Counted from the stretch's first letter, positions 16,887-26,139 are shown. The stretch is DNA of 64,000 bases from RGIG3102 sp964369915 (GCA_964369915.1 CAYJGG010000001.1:14923-78922), one strand, 5' to 3'. Numbers and translations: made by a program. Notes: generated from the letters alone by a model not told the origin.

Positions 16887-18635
16887 TTATGATTTATGTC
16901 TTAATATAAATGCTTCTACTTCACCATTCCATAATATTTGTTTGCAAAAATGCATATCATCTTCGTAAACTCCATTGGCTTCAATGGCTCTTTTAATTGG
17001 TGAATCTTCAGCAGAAGATTTAGCATTAGTTATGTTAATTGGAGTAAATCTTTTTCCTTTAAATGATTTAGATGCGCTATTTTCAAATAATGGATTAATA
17101 AACTCTTCACTTATAACATATGTTGGCTCTTTTAATTCATTTAAAACAATTTTTAAATTTTGATTAGCTTTTAATGAGTTTTCAATTAAAAACTGATGAA
17201 CTACAGCGCTTGAAATTTGCTGAGAAATATCAACAAGCGTTCCTAGAACCTTTTCGCTAATTGGCTTTTCTTTTTTCTCAAAAAGAATATATCCAAGTAG
17301 CATTTTTTTATTTCTAAGTGCAAAAACTAATATATCGCTATCATCACATTGTTCAACATTGAATTCGTGATTATGCTCGCCTCTTTTTGAAACTAATAAA
17401 TGTTGTCCATAAATTTTATCAGCTTGAAACTTTGAATAAATTTCTGTAACTTCTGAAAAACTTATATCTTTTATAGTAACATCAACTTTTTCAGTGCTTT
17501 TCCAGTTGTATAAGGCTTTTGCACCAGTTTGAGTATAATCGAATTTAACTATACTTGCTTTAGTGAATAAAAACTGCTCGCAAACTAATTTTAAAATTGA
17601 TTGAATAGTAACTTCTGCATTTTTTGATTCTTCAACAATATTAAAAACAAATTCTTTAATATCATCTTTAAATTCTTCTAATTTTTCATTCAAATCAGCA
17701 TTTGTCTTTTTATTGTTTTCGATTTCAGTTCTAGTTGATTTATAAGAAATTTTTTCTTCGCCTGTATAAAATTCAAATCCATTTTTACCTTTTGCTTTTG
17801 CATTATATAAAGCTATATCTGCAAATTCATACATTTTTTCAAAAGCATCAGCATCGTTCATTGTAGCTATACCAACAGAAGCTGAAACATCTATAAAAAT
17901 ATTGTTTTGCTCATAAGTCTTTTTAAATTCTTTACAGACCTCTTGCCCTTTTTTTACAAGCACAGAATGTTCTTTATAATTTTTAACAAAAACAAAAAAT
18001 TCATCCCCACCAACTCTGCCTATGATATCGCTTTTTTGGAAAATAGATTTTAATGCGTTTCCAAGCTGTGTTAAAACGGCATCACCATATAAATGGCCAA
18101 ACGTATCGTTGATAGTTTTGAAATTATCTATATCTATTATAAAAAGTGCTCCAGTTTGAATTTCAGCATCTGGAAGAAAATATTTTTTAATTATTTCTTC
18201 GGTAGTATTTTTATTATATAGCCCTGTTAATCCATCTTTTTGACCTTTAATTTCAGCTTGTTTTAAGAATTCTGAAAGCTGAATATAGGATTTAACTCTA
18301 GCTTTTACAACATTATCTTTAAAAGGTTTTGCAATATAATCTATCGCACCTAAATTAAAGCCTTTTTCTTCGCTATTAGCATCATCCATCCCTGTTATAA
18401 AAATTACTGGAATTTTTTTATAATCTTCGCTTGATTTTAATTTTTCAATAATTTGAAATCCATCTAAATCAGGCATAATTACATCCAATAATATTATTTT
18501 TGGATCTGTTTCTTCTAACACATTAAAAAGCTCCACACCGCTACTAACGCAGTGAACTGAATATTCGTCCTCTAGCATTTGTTTTAACACCATTTGATTA
18601 AGTAGACTATCATCTACAACTAAAATTTCACTCAT
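16887..18635 (-). CDS. Response regulator diguanylate cyclase with C-terminal sensor-like domain
   Basis: A 582-residue signalling protein. A receiver domain comes first (residues 1-125; phospho-acceptor Asp in ILLDVIMPDLDG; conserved Lys in IAKPF). A GGDEF domain follows (about 135-300) with an intact VGGDEFFVF active site, so synthesis of cyclic di-GMP is expected. The usual inhibitory RxxD site five residues before the motif reads QKSD, lacking the Arg, so product inhibition is probably weak. After a coiled-coil stretch, the C-terminal 230 residues look like a GAF-type and a degenerate PAS-type module. No cognate histidine kinase lies nearby. It stands alone between a promoter and a terminator. 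Confidence 0.88.
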   Translation of the reverse strand: MSEILVVDDSLLNQMVLKQMLEDEYSVHCVSSGVELFNVLEETDPKIILLDVIMPDLDGFQIIEKLKSSEDYKKIPVIFITGMDDANSEEKGFNLGAIDYIAKPFKDNVVKARVKSYIQLSEFLKQAEIKGQKDGLTGLYNKNTTEEIIKKYFLPDAEIQTGALFIIDIDNFKTINDTFGHLYGDAVLTQLGNALKSIFQKSDIIGRVGGDEFFVFVKNYKEHSVLVKKGQEVCKEFKKTYEQNNIFIDVSASVGIATMNDADAFEKMYEFADIALYNAKAKGKNGFEFYTGEEKISYKSTRTEIENNKKTNADLNEKLEEFKDDIKEFVFNIVEESKNAEVTIQSILKLVCEQFLFTKASIVKFDYTQTGAKALYNWKSTEKVDVTIKDISFSEVTEIYSKFQADKIYGQHLLVSKRGEHNHEFNVEQCDDSDILVFALRNKKMLLGYILFEKKEKPISEKVLGTLVDISQQISSAVVHQFLIENSLKANQNLKIVLNELKEPTYVISEEFINPLFENSASKSFKGKRFTPINITNAKSSAEDSPIKRAIEANGVYEDDMHFCKQILWNGEVEAFILRHKS

Positions 18636-18687
18636 TAGTGTGCTCCTTTGTTACAATTTAAACTAAAACCTTTATTCTAATACAGTT

Positions 18688-18716
18688 ATTATACAATACA
18701 AGTTATTTTAATACAA
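18688..18716 (-). promoter_or_regulatory. Promoter of the diguanylate cyclase gene
   Basis: Reading leftward: TTGTAT (18711-18716), 17-base spacer, TATAAT (18688-18693), about 50 bases before the start codon. Confidence 0.65.
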
Positions 18717-18798
18717 GTATAATATTGATAATAATTATAAAACAAATATAAACATTTTAACTAAAAATAATAGTATTCTTAATATTTAACTATTAATC

Positions 18799-19536
18799 CT
18801 ATAAAATTTTTGATAAAAATGATTGTAATCTTGGATTATTTGAACTTTCAAAGAATTCTTTTGGAGGTTTATCTTCTGCAATATTACCTTCATTAATAAA
18901 AATAACTCTATCCGCAACTTCTTTTGCAAATCCCATTTCATGGGTTACAATAATCATTGTCATTCCTTCTTTTGCTAAATCTGTCATAACATCAAGCACT
19001 TCGCCTACCATCTCTGGATCAAGGGCAGAAGTTGGCTCATCAAAAAGCATAACATGCGGATTCATGGCAAGCGCTCTTATTATTGCTATACGTTGCTTTT
19101 GTCCCCCTGATAATTGAGATGGAAAAGCAGTTTCTTTATCTTCAAGTCCAACTCTTTTTAATAATATTCTTGCAGCTTCTTCGGCTTCTTCTTTAGACAT
19201 CTTTTTTAATTGTGTTAAAGAAATAGTTATATTTTTCAAAATATTCATATTGTTAAATAAATTAAACTGTTGGAACACCATGCCTATTTTTTCTCTTTGT
19301 TTATTTATATCTGTTTTTTTATCAGTAATATCAACATCTTCAAAAAATATTTTCCCTTCAGTTGGCTCTTCTAATAAATTTAAACATCTTAAAAAAGTGC
19401 TCTTACCAGAACCTGAAGGGCCTATAACAGCCACAACTTCACCTCTTTTAAACTCTGTTGTTATATTATCTAAAACCTTTAATTTATTAAAACTTTTTGA
19501 AAGATTTTCAACTCTTAAAATTATATCTTTATCCAT
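18799..19536 (-). CDS. Polar amino-acid ABC transporter ATP-binding protein
   Basis: A 245-residue ATPase of the GlnQ/ArtM/HisP type. Walker A GPSGSGKST, Q-loop GMVFQQFNLF, signature LSGGQKQRIAI and Walker B VMLFDEPTSALDPEMV are all intact. It overlaps the permease gene by eight bases and is the last gene of a binding-protein/permease/ATPase transporter. The amino acid is not fixed by this subunit; the operator at the promoter suggests arginine or a related cation. Confidence 0.94.
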   Translation of the reverse strand: MDKDIILRVENLSKSFNKLKVLDNITTEFKRGEVVAVIGPSGSGKSTFLRCLNLLEEPTEGKIFFEDVDITDKKTDINKQREKIGMVFQQFNLFNNMNILKNITISLTQLKKMSKEEAEEAARILLKRVGLEDKETAFPSQLSGGQKQRIAIIRALAMNPHVMLFDEPTSALDPEMVGEVLDVMTDLAKEGMTMIIVTHEMGFAKEVADRVIFINEGNIAEDKPPKEFFESSNNPRLQSFLSKIL

Positions 19537-20242
19537 CGTTTTTCATCTTCCTTTCAAAGTATGCTACTAATCTTCCTATACTAAATGTCATCACAAAATA
19601 TAGTATTGCCGCTATAAATAATGGCTCTAATTGACTATACGTAATTGACCTAACATCACTTGTTCTAAAAGTTAAATCTGCTATACCAATAACAGAAACA
19701 ACTGATGTTTCTTTAATTATAGTAACAAATTCATTACCAAGTGCAGGTAAGATATTTTTTATTGCTTGTGGTAATACAACTAATCTCATAGTTTGAGCTT
19801 TATTAAATCCCATTGCTCTTGCAGCTTCATTTTGCCCTTTATCAACGGCTTGTATCCCCGCTCTTATAATTTCAGCAACATAAGCACAGCTATTAAAACT
19901 AATAGCAACAATACCTGCTGTCATTCTTTGAAAATTTGGAATAAATGCTATATCTGGAAATTCAATTCCTATCATCGGTAAGCCATAAAACAAGAATGTT
20001 AATTGAATTAAAAGTGGTGTGCCTCTCATAAATTCAATATAAGCTGTTGCTGGGTAGCGAAGAATTTTATATTTACTCATTCTTGAAAATGCCATAAATA
20101 TACCAAAAATACTACCAAGTATTACTGAAAATAATGATAAAATTAATGTTCCTTGCATACCTTCAATAAAAAAATTTGAATATTTTACAAATATCTCAAC
20201 ACATTTTGAGAAAAATTCATAAGCGCCAATTAAAAAGTCCAT
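19529..20242 (-). CDS. Polar amino-acid ABC transporter permease
   Basis: A 237-residue membrane subunit of HisM/GlnP type with about five membrane segments. The EAA loop reads GQNEAARAMGFNKAQTMRLVVLPQAIKNILP, with the conserved Gly, and the segment FMRGTPLLIQLTFLFYG is characteristic of polar amino-acid importers. One permease gene only, so it probably acts as a homodimer with the ATPase encoded in the overlapping next gene. Confidence 0.93.
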   Translation of the reverse strand: MDFLIGAYEFFSKCVEIFVKYSNFFIEGMQGTLILSLFSVILGSIFGIFMAFSRMSKYKILRYPATAYIEFMRGTPLLIQLTFLFYGLPMIGIEFPDIAFIPNFQRMTAGIVAISFNSCAYVAEIIRAGIQAVDKGQNEAARAMGFNKAQTMRLVVLPQAIKNILPALGNEFVTIIKETSVVSVIGIADLTFRTSDVRSITYSQLEPLFIAAILYFVMTFSIGRLVAYFERKMKNDG

Positions 20243-20273
20243 AAAATCTCTTTTCTATTTTTATTTATACGTG

Positions 20274-20307
20274 TTAAAAGAGAAAGGATATATCCTTTCT
20301 CTTTTAA
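20274..20307 (-). promoter_or_regulatory. Intercistronic hairpin between binding-protein and permease genes
   Basis: A perfect 34-base palindrome (TTAAAAGAGAAAGGATA and its complement) lies six bases past the binding-protein stop codon and lacks a T-run. It probably protects the 3' end of the binding-protein message or partly terminates, giving more binding protein than permease, as is common in such operons. Confidence 0.7.
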
Positions 20308-20312
20308 ATTTA

Positions 20313-21146
20313 TTAATCTAAGCCAACAGTTTTTGAAAGTTCAACTGCTTCTTCATAAGCTGTTTGGAATGTGCCATCTGCAATAACTCTTGCGATAACT
20401 GTGTTTGCAACTTCTGTTAACGCATCATTTCCTTGTTTTACAACACAAGCTTTACCAAAATCTTCATCACCTGTGAATTCGTAGCTTGAAATTGCTATTG
20501 CTTCGTTTTCTTCAACATATGATAGAGCAACTTCTGTATCTACAACCATTGCTGCAATATTTCCATTTTGAACTTCTAAAACTAATTCTGGATATTTTGC
20601 AAGTTCAAATAGTGTGGAGTTAGGGAAGTTTTGTAAAGTTAATTGTGATTGAATTGAACCTTTTTGAGCTCCAACTTGTAAACCTTCAAGAGATTCAACT
20701 GTTGTATATACATCTACATTATCTATGTGAACAACTAAAGCTTGTGGATTTTTTTGATAGATATCTGTAAAATCGATAACTTCAGCACGCTCTGGAGAAA
20801 CTGTGAATGCAGCTATACCAATATCAACTTGTGATGATTGAACAGCTGGTATAATCCCATCAAAACTCATATCAACAATCTCAAGCTCAACTCCAAGCTC
20901 TAATGCTATTTGTTCAGCAAGCCATATATCAATACCTACAAAATTTGCGTCTGCATCTTTAAATTCAAAAGGTGGATACTGTGCTTCAGTGCCTAACACT
21001 AATTTACCTGCTGCTTTAATTTCATCAACTATCGTAGTTTCTGTTGTAGTTTCTTCTGTTGCTTCTTCTGTAGTTTCTTCGCTTGAACAAGCAACTAATG
21101 ATAGTGCTAAAGTTGAAGCTAATAATAATGCTAATAATTTTTTCAT
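20313..21146 (-). CDS. Amino-acid ABC transporter substrate-binding lipoprotein
   Basis: A 277-residue family 3 solute-binding protein. A signal peptide ends in the lipobox SLVAC (Cys20), followed by a Glu/Thr-rich tether (residues 22-38) and the binding domain. The motif GTEAQYPPFEF and GIDIWLAEQIALELG mark the ligand lobe, and GIAAFTVSPERAEVIDFTDIY the family signature; the Arg of SPERAEV normally pairs with the ligand carboxylate. It is the first gene of the transporter operon. AGAGGA precedes the ATG. Confidence 0.93.
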   Translation of the reverse strand: MKKLLALLLASTLALSLVACSSEETTEEATEETTTETTIVDEIKAAGKLVLGTEAQYPPFEFKDADANFVGIDIWLAEQIALELGVELEIVDMSFDGIIPAVQSSQVDIGIAAFTVSPERAEVIDFTDIYQKNPQALVVHIDNVDVYTTVESLEGLQVGAQKGSIQSQLTLQNFPNSTLFELAKYPELVLEVQNGNIAAMVVDTEVALSYVEENEAIAISSYEFTGDEDFGKACVVKQGNDALTEVANTVIARVIADGTFQTAYEEAVELSKTVGLD

Positions 21147-21190
21147 TTTTAATTTCCTCTTTTAATTTATGTAATTTATTCCGTTCTATG

Positions 21191-21225
21191 TGTATAATTA
21201 TACATAAAATACATACACTTGTAAA
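21191..21225 (-). promoter_or_regulatory. Promoter of the amino-acid transporter with ARG-box-like operator
   Basis: Reading leftward: TTTACA (21220-21225), 17-base spacer, TATAAT (21197-21202). The perfect palindrome TGTATAATTATACA (21191-21204) covers the -10 box and fits the ArgR/AhrC half-site pattern TGNAT-WWWW-ATNCA; a poorer copy overlaps the spacer. Repression by ArgR with arginine is the likely reading. Confidence 0.65.
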
Positions 21226-21316
21226 CAAAAATTTTAACATTAATTGAATTTTGTTAGATTTATACAAAAAACATGTATTAAATTACATTCAATTTATATA
21301 TTTATAATATTTATGT

Positions 21317-21985
21317 TTATTTTTTTATTTTGTCTTGACCAAATTTATATTCTGTGCCGTTTAATAATCTTTTTATATTAGAGCGATGTGAATATACAAT
21401 CATCAAAACAAGCCCTGAACCTATAACTAAATTTATTATAGAAAAAGTGTTAGTGACATAAAAATAAACTAAAGTAATTAATAAATATGAAACACTAGCA
21501 ACAACTGAGGCTAATGATACTATTTTTATACCAAATGCTATAAAAAGAAATATTGTAAGTGCTAATAACAATGTAATAGGCGTTACAGCTATCATAGCGC
21601 CCGCAACAACAGCCATACCCTTACCACCTTTAAATTTAAAGTATAAAGGATACATATGCCCCAAAACAGCTCCTAAAACAGCTATATACAAAGTTAATTC
21701 TTGATCAAAACTTGCTCTAGCCTCTGCTGCTGTTGAAAACATAACCCAATAATCAGCAATAAATCTTGCTATTATAGTTGATAAAACACCTTTTAAAGCA
21801 TCACCTGTAACAGTTAAAACTGCCGCTTTTTTACCAAAAGTTCTAAGCATATTAGTCATACCAGCATTTCCAGAGCCAAATGTTCTGATGTCTTTTTTGT
21901 ATACTAATTTACTAATTATAACACCGAAATTTAAAGAGCCTAGTAGATAAGCTATTAAAAAAGCAATTATATAATTATTAATCAT
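21317..21985 (-). CDS. plsY: Glycerol-3-phosphate acyltransferase
   Basis: Integral membrane enzyme that transfers acyl from acyl-phosphate to glycerol-3-phosphate, the first step of phospholipid synthesis. The three PlsY motifs are present: LLGSLNFGVII near the N-terminus, GSGNAGMTNMLRT, and KFKGGKGMAV. At 222 residues it is slightly longer than average because of a loop with AEARASF between segments. It starts five bases after der, the usual der-plsY order of Firmicutes. Confidence 0.93.
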   Translation of the reverse strand: MINNYIIAFLIAYLLGSLNFGVIISKLVYKKDIRTFGSGNAGMTNMLRTFGKKAAVLTVTGDALKGVLSTIIARFIADYWVMFSTAAEARASFDQELTLYIAVLGAVLGHMYPLYFKFKGGKGMAVVAGAMIAVTPITLLLALTIFLFIAFGIKIVSLASVVASVSYLLITLVYFYVTNTFSIINLVIGSGLVLMIVYSHRSNIKRLLNGTEYKFGQDKIKK

Positions 21986-21990
21986 TTTAT

Positions 21991-23310
21991 TTATTCTCCT
22001 CGTTCTCTTACGATTAGTTTCATAGGCGTTCCTTCTAGTCCAAACACTTCTCTTATTTGATTTTCAATATATCTTTGATAAGAAAAATGGAATAAATCCT
22101 TTTTATTGCAAAAAGTTACAAATGTTGGCGGTCTTGTTGAAATTTGAGTCATATAATAAATTTTTAAGCGCTTGCCTTTATCACTCGGCGGTTGCACCCT
22201 TGCTGTTGCTCTAGCTAAAATATCATTTAAAACGCCAGTAGTTGTTCTAAATGCATTTTGATCATCAACAAATTTAATAAGTTCAAATAATTTATCAATT
22301 CTTTGTCCTGTCTCTGCTGAAATAAAAATAATTGGCGCATAAGACATAAAGCTGAAATCTTCAGCTAATCTTCTTCTATATTGCTCCATAGTTTTATCAT
22401 TTTTTTCGATTGCATCCCATTTATTAACAGCTATTATACAAGCTTTTCCTTGCTCATGGGCAAAGCCAGCTATTTTAGAATCTTGCTCAACAAAACCTTG
22501 AGTTGCATCTATCATAATAACACAAACTTTACTTCTTTCAACAGCAGCTAAAGCACGAATAACAGCAAATCTTTCAATTCCTTCATCAACATTGCCTCTT
22601 TTTCTCATTCCGGCTGTGTCTGTTATAATAAATTTACCATGTTTATTTTCAATAAAGCTATCAACCGCATCACGAGTTGTTCCGCTTTCATCACGAACAA
22701 TCATTCTTTCTTGCCCTAAAATTTTATTAACAAGGCTAGATTTACCAACATTTGGTCTGCCAATTATAGCAACTGAAATATTCTCGTCTTCGTCTGGATC
22801 TTCTTTCGTAAAATCTATATGCTTAAAGCATTCGTCTAAAATATCGCCTGTTCCATGACCGTGAACTGATGAAACAGCGAAAGGCTCACCTATTCCCAGT
22901 GAATAAAAATCATAAAAGTCATCTGGAACAGCACCAACGCTGTCCACTTTATTAACTACTAATACAACAGGTTTTCCACTTTTTAAAAGCATAGTTGCAA
23001 CTTCGTAATCTGAAGCTGTTACCCCACTTCTAATATCAGTTACAAATAAAATAACATCAGCTGTTTCGATAGCAATTTGCGCTTGCTGTTTTATATGTTT
23101 TAATATTGAATTATCGTTTATTGGCTCGATACCACCTGTATCAACTAATAAAAAATCTTTATTGAGCCAAGAGCCATCTGCATATATTCTATCTCTTGTA
23201 ACACCTGGCGTGTCTTGAACTATACTAATTCTTGCGCCTACTAATTTATTAAATAGCGTGCTTTTTCCTACATTTGGTCTGCCTACTATTGCAATAATTG
23301 GTTTTGCCAT
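21991..23310 (-). CDS. der: Ribosome biogenesis GTPase Der (EngA)
   Basis: A 439-residue essential GTPase in 50S ribosome assembly with two tandem G domains and a C-terminal KH-like domain. G1 motifs GRPNVGKSTLFN (residue 8) and GRPNVGKSSLVN (about 185), G3 motifs DTGG and DTAG, and G4 motifs NKVD and NKWD are all intact. It lies in an operon between the DUF512 radical-SAM-like gene (15 bases upstream) and plsY. Confidence 0.96.
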   Translation of the reverse strand: MAKPIIAIVGRPNVGKSTLFNKLVGARISIVQDTPGVTRDRIYADGSWLNKDFLLVDTGGIEPINDNSILKHIKQQAQIAIETADVILFVTDIRSGVTASDYEVATMLLKSGKPVVLVVNKVDSVGAVPDDFYDFYSLGIGEPFAVSSVHGHGTGDILDECFKHIDFTKEDPDEDENISVAIIGRPNVGKSSLVNKILGQERMIVRDESGTTRDAVDSFIENKHGKFIITDTAGMRKRGNVDEGIERFAVIRALAAVERSKVCVIMIDATQGFVEQDSKIAGFAHEQGKACIIAVNKWDAIEKNDKTMEQYRRRLAEDFSFMSYAPIIFISAETGQRIDKLFELIKFVDDQNAFRTTTGVLNDILARATARVQPPSDKGKRLKIYYMTQISTRPPTFVTFCNKKDLFHFSYQRYIENQIREVFGLEGTPMKLIVRERGE

Positions 23311-23325
23311 TTGCTTTACCCCCCT

Positions 23326-24648
23326 TTAAAAATCTAAATTAAACAGTTTTTGAATTAAACTAATTCCATCATTTTTATAAAAAACTGTTTTTATATTTAA
23401 ATTATCCTCTATATCTTTAGGCGTTTTATCGTCTAAAAATAAATCCTTTTCACTTCTAAGCATATCCTCGCAAAGATATAGTGTGTCTGAAATTAAATTT
23501 CCTTTTAATTGATTTATTAAATCAGTGGCAACTATAAGGCCTGTTACCCAAACATTTCCACCAAAAAAATCATTATTAATTCCATGCACTTTTATATTTA
23601 TTTTATTTGGATACACTTTTTCTAATTCTTTTATTATATCACACATTATAGGATACATCGCCATGCCTGTTGCTATATCTGCTGTGATAACATTTTCTGG
23701 ATTTGTTGTATATTCTATCTCGCTTATAAACCCATCTATAAAATCCCTCACCATTCCAACGCCATTTTCAAGTTGTGCAAAATTTCCGTAATATTCGGCT
23801 TTTGGAATATCCATTTCGGCTCTTAAAAAAAATTCATCTGCTAAATGCACTAATTTATGATTATGCTTTTCTTCAAAATCTTTTGTTAAATTATGCACTT
23901 GATTTATTATATTAATGCTATCTTCTTTTGTAAAAGTTTCTAGTTTTTCTAAATTCTCTCTATATCTTGTAACTCCTAAAGGCACAATTGCAACGCTTTG
24001 CAAATTTGGATATAAATTTTGTAAATCTATTATGCTTTTTTCTAAAACTTTTTCATCATTATATCCTTTACATAAAACAATTTGCGCATTCATTGTTATT
24101 CCTGCCTCGGCAAATTCTTTCATTAGAGTGTTGATTTTTCTGGAATTTGGATTTTTCATCATCTTTTCTCTAACATCTTCGTCAGTTGCGTGAACTGAAA
24201 TATTAATTGGAGAAATTTTCATTAATTTTATTCTATCAATCTCCCTTTTAGAAAGATTAGTTAGAGTTATATAGTTTCCAAATAAAAATGATAATCTTTC
24301 ATCATCATCTTTAAAATACAAGCTTTTTCTTAATCCTTTAGGCAATTGGTCTACAAAACAAAAAACACATTTATTTTTACAAAAATGATGTTTATCTATT
24401 AAATAGGTAGTAAATTCAAATCCTAAATCTTCATATTCATCGTTTTTTATTATTTTAATTTTAATATTTTCATCATTTCTATTAACTAATAAATTAAGTT
24501 CATTTTCACTAGAAAAAAATTGCAAATCTAATACATCGTTAATATCATTATTATTTATACTTATTAATTCATCGCCTATCAAAAGCCCCATTTTATCTGC
24601 AAGAGATAGCTTTTTTATCCCTGTAATATTAACCGACATATTTCCCAC
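23326..24648 (-). CDS. DUF512 protein: PDZ plus radical-SAM-like protein
   Basis: A 440-residue protein conserved beside der in Clostridia. An N-terminal PDZ-like segment (residues 1-60) contains ADKMGLLIGDELISINN. An iron-sulfur cluster motif CKNKCVFCFVDQLP (CxxxCxxC) and a radical-SAM-like barrel follow, with HATDEDVREKMM, GVTRYRENLE and HGINNDFFGG. The C-terminal half is the DUF512 domain. The reaction is unknown. It begins the operon with der and plsY; the ATG follows AAGGTGGG. Confidence 0.88.
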   Translation of the reverse strand: MGNMSVNITGIKKLSLADKMGLLIGDELISINNNDINDVLDLQFFSSENELNLLVNRNDENIKIKIIKNDEYEDLGFEFTTYLIDKHHFCKNKCVFCFVDQLPKGLRKSLYFKDDDERLSFLFGNYITLTNLSKREIDRIKLMKISPINISVHATDEDVREKMMKNPNSRKINTLMKEFAEAGITMNAQIVLCKGYNDEKVLEKSIIDLQNLYPNLQSVAIVPLGVTRYRENLEKLETFTKEDSINIINQVHNLTKDFEEKHNHKLVHLADEFFLRAEMDIPKAEYYGNFAQLENGVGMVRDFIDGFISEIEYTTNPENVITADIATGMAMYPIMCDIIKELEKVYPNKINIKVHGINNDFFGGNVWVTGLIVATDLINQLKGNLISDTLYLCEDMLRSEKDLFLDDKTPKDIEDNLNIKTVFYKNDGISLIQKLFNLDF

Positions 24649-24734
24649 CTTAATATTTTTTTAAAAAAACTTATACCTTATTTTAATATTACTTATAATT
24701 AATAAAATTATAACATAATATCAAAATAAATTCC

Positions 24735-24766
24735 ACTAAAAAAGGAGATAGGCTAACCTATCCCCT
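24735..24766 (-). terminator. Terminator of the DUF177-rpmF operon
   Basis: Reading leftward: GGGGATAGG-TTAG-CCTATCTCC followed by TTTTTTA, about 18 bases past the L32 stop codon. Confidence 0.85.
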
Positions 24767-24783
24767 CGCTTTGATTGTAAAAA

Positions 24784-24966
24784 TTAAGCTTCTTTTACAA
24801 TAACTGCTCTACCTTTATAGTATCCGCAAGCTTTGCAAACTTTATGTGGAACTGTTAACTCGCCACATTGTGTACATTTAATAAATTGTGGTACATCTAA
24901 TTTCCAAACATTTGATCTTCTCTTATCTCTTCTTGCTTTTGATAGTTTCCTTTTTGGTACTGCCAT
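24784..24966 (-). CDS. rpmF: 50S ribosomal protein L32
   Basis: A 60-residue ribosomal protein: opening MAVPKRKLSKARRDKRRS and a zinc ribbon made by CTQC and CKAC. It is 14 bases downstream of the DUF177 gene, the universal pairing in Firmicutes. GGGAGG precedes the ATG. Confidence 0.97.
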   Translation of the reverse strand: MAVPKRKLSKARRDKRRSNVWKLDVPQFIKCTQCGELTVPHKVCKACGYYKGRAVIVKEA

Positions 24967-24980
24967 TCTAAAGAACCTCC

Positions 24981-25496
24981 CTAATTATCATCATTTTCTT
25001 CTAATTCGTCTAATAGTTGTTTTAGTGCCATTAATCTCGGATCAATCTGTTTAGATTGACAATTACAGTTTTCTTCTTTTGGTTTGCCACAAAATGCGCA
25101 TAACCCTAAGCAGTCTTCACTGCAAATTAGCACTGTTGGTATATCTAAAGATAATTCTTGCATTGCAAGTTGCTTTACGTCTAGTGTATAATCGCTGTTT
25201 ATTGGAATTTCCGGATCTTGCTGTGTGAGGGTAGCAGGAGTTACCACAAACTCTTCATTAACATTGAATTCTTTAAAAAACAACTTTAAACACCTTCCAC
25301 AAACGCATGAGGCATTACCTTTTAAAATAAGCTGTACACTCATTTGGTTATTTTGTTTGGCTAGATTTAACTCCACATTAACTGGATATAAAAACTCTAC
25401 GTCTTGACTTATCGTTTCTTTTGATAAATCAAACTCAAAAGCTAGCTGTTTTTCATTTTCATCTCGGTCAAAGACCTTATTTAAGTTTATCAACAT
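24981..25496 (-). CDS. DUF177 (YceD) family protein
   Basis: A 171-residue protein linked to 23S rRNA or 50S assembly by its constant association with rpmF. Cysteines occur as CVCGRC in the middle and CSEDCLGLCAFCG plus CNC near the C-terminus, a probable zinc site. A GTG nine bases upstream is possible, but the ATG at 25496 lies eight bases from GAGG and is preferred. It is the first gene of the operon with L32 and has a consensus promoter. Confidence 0.9.
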   Translation of the reverse strand: MLINLNKVFDRDENEKQLAFEFDLSKETISQDVEFLYPVNVELNLAKQNNQMSVQLILKGNASCVCGRCLKLFFKEFNVNEEFVVTPATLTQQDPEIPINSDYTLDVKQLAMQELSLDIPTVLICSEDCLGLCAFCGKPKEENCNCQSKQIDPRLMALKQLLDELEENDDN

Positions 25497-25524
25497 ATAA
25501 AGCACCTCTTTAGGTTACTTAAAC

Positions 25525-25553
25525 ATTATATATATCTTTTATATATTTGTCAA
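25525..25553 (-). promoter_or_regulatory. Promoter of the DUF177-rpmF operon
   Basis: Reading leftward: consensus TTGACA (25548-25553), 17-base spacer, consensus TATAAT (25525-25530). Confidence 0.85.
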
Positions 25554-25612
25554 GATTTTTTTCATTTATTATTAATTTATTTTCATTTAGTTATTACAAA
25601 GTATCATATTGT

Positions 25613-25644
25613 AAAAAAACGAAGCTGCAAAGCAGCTTCGTTTA
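25613..25644 (-). terminator. Terminator of the P-loop protein gene
   Basis: Reading leftward: AAACGAAGCTGC, loop TTT, GCAGCTTCGTTT and a run of T, directly past the stop codon of the gene at 25650. Confidence 0.88.
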
Positions 25645-25649
25645 TCATT

Positions 25650-26051
25650 TTATAAGTATTTTGTTACGCTTTCAGGAAGAACTGATTTATCAGCAGATAT
25701 TGTGAAAACAATTTGTTTTTCTTGAGATAAAGCATTAACTTCATCTAAAAGTTTTGCTAAATCTTCATATCCACCATTTGGAACTTTTAATATGCCATCA
25801 ACGTAAACTTGCTCAATATCATAGTTTCCTGCTAAAACACCACTAAAAAAGCCATAGAACTTATCGTAGTTATCAATTTTGTATTCATCTAAATTGATAA
25901 GACGTACTGCATGATTAATGTTATGGCCTAGTTGCATTTTCTTTTCAATACAAACTATATTCCCTTTCACCTTTTCCACATTGTCATTAATCATTTCCAC
26001 CAACTGTTTTGTTTTACCTGTGCCTTTTGTTCCAACTATTAATTTTATCAT
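25650..26051 (-). CDS. Small P-loop ATP-binding protein
   Basis: A 133-residue protein with Walker A GTKGTGKTKQL at residues 7-17 and a weak Walker B-like stretch (IEQVYVDGILK). It resembles a half-size AAA or PilT-like ATPase found as a hypothetical in many Clostridia; I cannot assign a function. AGGAGG precedes the ATG. It stands alone, with its own terminator, between pgi and the DUF177 operon. Confidence 0.72.
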   Translation of the reverse strand: MIKLIVGTKGTGKTKQLVEMINDNVEKVKGNIVCIEKKMQLGHNINHAVRLINLDEYKIDNYDKFYGFFSGVLAGNYDIEQVYVDGILKVPNGGYEDLAKLLDEVNALSQEKQIVFTISADKSVLPESVTKYL

Positions 26052-26139
26052 AATAGTTTCCTCCTTTATTTTTGTTATTGCAATTTATAATTAATATAAA
26101 ATTAATTCAAAATAATACACTAAAATTAAAATATATAAA

